Source: Marinospirillum sp035271045 (GTDB lineage: Bacteria; Pseudomonadota; Gammaproteobacteria; Pseudomonadales; Halomonadaceae). Taken from it: DNA of 64,000 nucleotides. The stretch covers positions 14,198-78,197 of the forward strand of contig NZ_DATESC010000028.1 of the NCBI RefSeq assembly GCF_035271045.1, written 5' to 3'. Made by a program: the position numbers and the translations under genes. The notes beneath the pieces are model-generated. The model did not search any database, was not told the DNA's origin, and saw only the letters and a list, made by a program, of their open reading frames with translations. Within the stretch, counting starts at the first letter, position 1. Each line of letters starts with the position of its first letter. Positions 61,614 to 64,000 of the stretch are shown here, piece after piece.

Positions 61614-63560
61614 ATGAAGAAAAATCGGATTCGCCGTAGCGACTACAATAGGGTTCTTATTACGGAAACCACTCCGTTTGAAACCCCAATCATCTTCTCG
61701 AATGATGGGCTCTATGACCAGATTGCTGCCCTAGATAGTGCTGGTCATGTGCAAAGTACCGTTATCAAATCTCTGGTTTTGCATGACGGCATCAGCAAAA
61801 CGCCAAGCTCGACCGTGCCATATACATATAAGATCAAGAAAGATTCAAAGAGTTTTCGACGTCTTGCTCTACTGCATCCGGCCTCCCAGTGGAAAGCAAG
61901 GGTCTTCTATGAAAAATATGAACAGCTAATAATACACTATTGTTCTATCAGCCCGGCATCTATCCGCGCGCCCAAAACAGTTGCCAGTAGCTTTTACTCA
62001 AAAAGCTCTTGGGAGAACATTAACAAGTATAAAACCGGCTCCATCGCCCTCGATGGGATTGACAGGTATGCCAAGCACGCACCCTCATTTTTTTCGTACA
62101 GAGGATATGACCGTCTTTACAAATTCTTCAATTCGAGAGATTACTTTGCATTGGAGAAAAGATTTTCTTTTCTAAAGACGCTTGATGTTACAAAATGCTT
62201 TGATAGCATCTATACACACTGCCTTTCCTGGGCAGTCAAGGACAAACCTTTTACAAAATCGCACGTTGCTGTCTCCTCTACCTTTGCCCAGGAGTTTGAT
62301 GGCGTCATCCGGCACGGCAATCATAATGAGACAAACGGAATCCCGATAGGCCCTGAGGTGAGTCGGATATTTGCTGAAATACTGTTTCAGAAAATTGATC
62401 GACGGGTAATACAAGAGTTAGCGGACTTGAAATTTCATGAAGACTATGAATTTCGACGCTACGTAGATGACGTTTTTATATTTGCTCGGAATGAGTCTAT
62501 TGCCAGTAGAATTCATGATAAGTATGCAGATGTTCTAATTGATTTTAATCTTCATACAAACACAGCAAAGTCAACATGCATGGGGAGGCCATTTTCCTTA
62601 TCCAAGGCAAGGCTTGTTTATGACGCAGGGCAACAAGCCAATTCTTTTTTTGAAAAATTCCTTGAGCAAACTGGGACAGGTGAGCTTAGCCCTAAAAGCA
62701 TTCATAATAAATGGAAATTAACCAAAAGCTACATTGACTCAGTGAAGGCTCTATGTCATTCAAACGTATCAACCTATGATGAGATTGCCTCCTTCTTAAT
62801 TTCAGTAATTACTGAGCGAGTCAAGCGGCTTGTTAATCATGACGACCCTTCGAGCACCATACAAGAAGCTGAATATGTTGATGCGTTTATTGTGTTGCTT
62901 GACGTGTTGTTCTTTCTTTACAGTGTTGCCCCCTCTGTTGGTGCTTCTTACAAACTTAGTACGTCCTTAATTTTAGCTGCACGATTTAGCAAGCAGCATT
63001 TACCTACTGGTTACCCAACGGTACATCAAAAGATTTTTGATCTAACCTGTTCGTTGCTACATGACCAATGTGGCATGAAACACGCTGGCGATATTGAAGG
63101 GTTTGTTCACCTTGAATTCTTCAATATCGCATTAGCAACGCGGGAGCTAGGCGATAATCACCTGTTGCCACCTGAGATTATTGATGAGCTCTTTGTCAGC
63201 GCGGGAAAGTTAACATACTTCACCATTGTTGCCTCTCTGTTCTATGTGCGAGATTCCAAGGTGTACCAAGAATTGAGGACTAAGCTTTTGGATGCTGCGG
63301 TGGAAAAACTATCTGATGTCTTGATGAATAGCGAAAAGGCTCATCTCTTACTCGACCTATTCTCGTGTCCCTATGTACCCGATAAGCAAAAGACCGCTTG
63401 GATAAAAAATTTCTTTAGAACCCTTCAATTTTCCCAGCCCGGCAGCGCGGATTTGCAGGACTTTTTGACGGGCATTAATACAAGCTATGCACAGGTGGAT
63501 TGGAAGGATATTGATTTGCTCAATTCTTTGGAGAAGAAGGAACTGAAGCAGGCGTATTAA
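61614..63560 (+). CDS. drt3b: Defence reverse transcriptase Drt3b (DRT type 3, UG8-like)
   Basis: Start at ATG 61614 (MKKNRIRRSDYNRVLITETT), with AAGG a few bases upstream; a TTG 24 bp earlier overlaps drt3a and is rejected. The 648-residue protein has motif A FLKTLDVTKCFDSIY (catalytic Asp191), motif B NETNGIPIGPEVSRIFAEIL, and motif C YVDD at 283-286. The remaining C-terminal 300 residues are all-helical (ITERVKRLVNHDDPSSTIQE ... LLDLFSCPYVPDKQ) with no recognised domain. Two RTs in one operon with these lengths is the DRT3 signature. Gene order drt3a-drt3b is with 8 bp between stop and start, so both are expressed together. Confidence 0.87.
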   Translation: MKKNRIRRSDYNRVLITETTPFETPIIFSNDGLYDQIAALDSAGHVQSTVIKSLVLHDGISKTPSSTVPYTYKIKKDSKSFRRLALLHPASQWKARVFYEKYEQLIIHYCSISPASIRAPKTVASSFYSKSSWENINKYKTGSIALDGIDRYAKHAPSFFSYRGYDRLYKFFNSRDYFALEKRFSFLKTLDVTKCFDSIYTHCLSWAVKDKPFTKSHVAVSSTFAQEFDGVIRHGNHNETNGIPIGPEVSRIFAEILFQKIDRRVIQELADLKFHEDYEFRRYVDDVFIFARNESIASRIHDKYADVLIDFNLHTNTAKSTCMGRPFSLSKARLVYDAGQQANSFFEKFLEQTGTGELSPKSIHNKWKLTKSYIDSVKALCHSNVSTYDEIASFLISVITERVKRLVNHDDPSSTIQEAEYVDAFIVLLDVLFFLYSVAPSVGASYKLSTSLILAARFSKQHLPTGYPTVHQKIFDLTCSLLHDQCGMKHAGDIEGFVHLEFFNIALATRELGDNHLLPPEIIDELFVSAGKLTYFTIVASLFYVRDSKVYQELRTKLLDAAVEKLSDVLMNSEKAHLLLDLFSCPYVPDKQKTAWIKNFFRTLQFSQPGSADLQDFLTGINTSYAQVDWKDIDLLNSLEKKELKQAY

Positions 63561-63796
63561 GTTATACTTACCTTTGAAGGAAGGGTGTCCTCTCATCTTC
63601 TACTGGTTCGCCAGTGGCTGAAGCCAGTGCTCGCAAGAGCGCTATTCAGTATCGACTCGTGTGTATGGTCAGCAATGACAGGAAGTACGGGGCGGTGCTT
63701 GAGCGGTGCACAAGTCACTTCGGTGGCTTGTGCATCCACACACTCAGTGGGGCCTCTTCCTTCACCACTGAAGCCTAATTAAAAATAGGCTTCAGT
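63561..63796 (+). ncRNA. Candidate structured ncRNA of the DRT3 system
   Basis: This 236-bp stretch after drt3b has no coding frame of note but strong RNA structure. TGAAGGAAGGG (63575-63585) pairs with CCTCTTCCTTCA (63754-63764) to close the domain. Inside are hairpins with stable tetraloops: ACTGG-TTCG-CCAGT (63602-63615), GTGCTC-GCAA-GAGCGC (63627-63642), GTCA-GCAA-TGAC (63668-63679) and GCACAAGTCAC-TTCG-GTGGCTTGTGC (63708-63733). ACACAC (63738-63743) follows, single-stranded in this fold, with a complementary GTGTGT at 63659-63664. ACTGAAGCCTA/TAGGCTTCAGT (63767-63796) is the 3' hairpin. The pairing is direct; the template role is inference. Confidence 0.7.
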
Positions 63797-64000
63797 CACC
63801 TCACTATCGTATCCAAAATCTGCTGCCTAACATCACGCCCCTCTTGATCTTGTTTTACTGCCATAATAAACACGCATTTACCGTGACTCAGCTGCGCCCA
63901 TTTATTGCCCACTTCTCGTTTTTCCGCCGAGTCATCATTGCTGGCATACACGTCACCTTTGTATTCCACCACCAGCATGCGGCCATCATTCAATTCACAG
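63796..64000 (-). CDS. Partial helicase/nuclease, C-terminal fragment, type III restriction-like
   Basis: The minus-strand frame is open to the window edge and ends with TGA at 63796; only about 68 C-terminal residues are visible. The tract MLVVEYKGDVYASNDDSAEK matches the C-terminal nuclease-like part of type III restriction (Res) or DEAD/DEAH helicases, where E-x-K (EYKG) lies in the PD-(D/E)XK core. KREVGNKWAQLSHGKCVFIM continues the same family. A start codon is not in view and the assignment to a subfamily is uncertain. It ends on the 3' hairpin of the candidate RNA, convergent with the DRT3 genes. Confidence 0.6.
   Translation of the reverse strand, partial: CELNDGRMLVVEYKGDVYASNDDSAEKREVGNKWAQLSHGKCVFIMAVKQDQEGRDVRQQILDTIVR

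Noticed and set aside
60322..63560. Group II intron or retron origin for the two reverse transcriptases
   Set aside because: No maturase X domain or HNH endonuclease, no intron domain V/VI RNA and no msr/msd arrangement upstream. Two RTs in one operon do not occur in those elements.
1..64000. CRISPR arrays, rRNA or tRNA genes
   Set aside because: No regularly spaced direct repeats of 25-40 bp, no rRNA sequence and no convincing tRNA were seen.

Overview
The window looks like chromosome of a marine or aquatic gammaproteobacterium, probably an Oceanospirillales-type heterotroph of moderate GC. The evidence is the gammaproteobacterial gene set and order (rplU-rpmA-obgE-proB, rpsT-murJ, ribF-ileS-lspA, fkpB-ispH), an RapA of enteric type, three methyl-accepting chemotaxis proteins, a TRAP transporter locus and a Shewanella-like lactate operon. 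No 16S rRNA is present, so genus is not assigned. No tRNA, rRNA or CRISPR array was recognised.

Layout. 1-5.2 kb (minus strand): the 5' part of outer-membrane phospholipase pldA, then rapA, ispH and fkpB. 5.4-8.4 kb (plus): a chemoreceptor with a C-terminal CheR/CheB tether and a GlcNAc-type glycosyltransferase, placed where the usual ribF-ileS-lspA-fkpB-ispH operon would be continuous. 8.5-17.5 kb (minus): lspA, ileS, ribF, a compact minor-pilin cluster and murJ, with one plus-strand BASS-family transporter between. 17.6-21.4 kb (minus): rpsT, a VF530 protein, proB, obgE, rpmA, rplU with a structured leader and promoter. 21.6-26.8 kb: cysK, ispB, an unknown gene, a TolC-family protein and an LpxL-type acyltransferase.

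26.8-33.4 kb is a chemotaxis/uptake/catabolism locus (sigma-54 activator, chemoreceptor, TRAP transporter, 3-hydroxybutyrate dehydrogenase). Both the activator and the substrate-binding protein carry internal out-of-frame deletions, while a textbook sigma-54 promoter remains. 33.5-44.1 kb: tmcA behind a perfect 19-bp inverted repeat, a small barrel protein, a thioesterase, a Cache chemoreceptor, a C-S lyase, a TPP riboswitch with thiC, and several unrecognised proteins. 44.1-52.7 kb: a full lactate system (dld-II, lldG, lldF, lldE, lldP and a divergent GntR regulator with a palindromic operator). 52.9-58.5 kb: small conserved genes, thiO, nadE and a RAYT-like protein that has lost both HUH histidines.

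The most interesting part is 60.3-63.8 kb. Two adjacent reverse transcriptases, both with YxDD catalytic motifs, match the DRT type 3 antiphage system (drt3a, drt3b). They are followed by about 235 bp of non-coding DNA that folds as an RNA: an 11-bp closing helix (63575-63585 with 63754-63764), hairpins capped by UUCG and GNRA tetraloops, and a single-stranded ACACAC tract at 63738-63743 that could serve as a reverse-transcription template. Just beyond it, at the window edge, is the C-terminal end of a probable restriction-type helicase/nuclease, so this is the start of a defence island inserted beside housekeeping genes.
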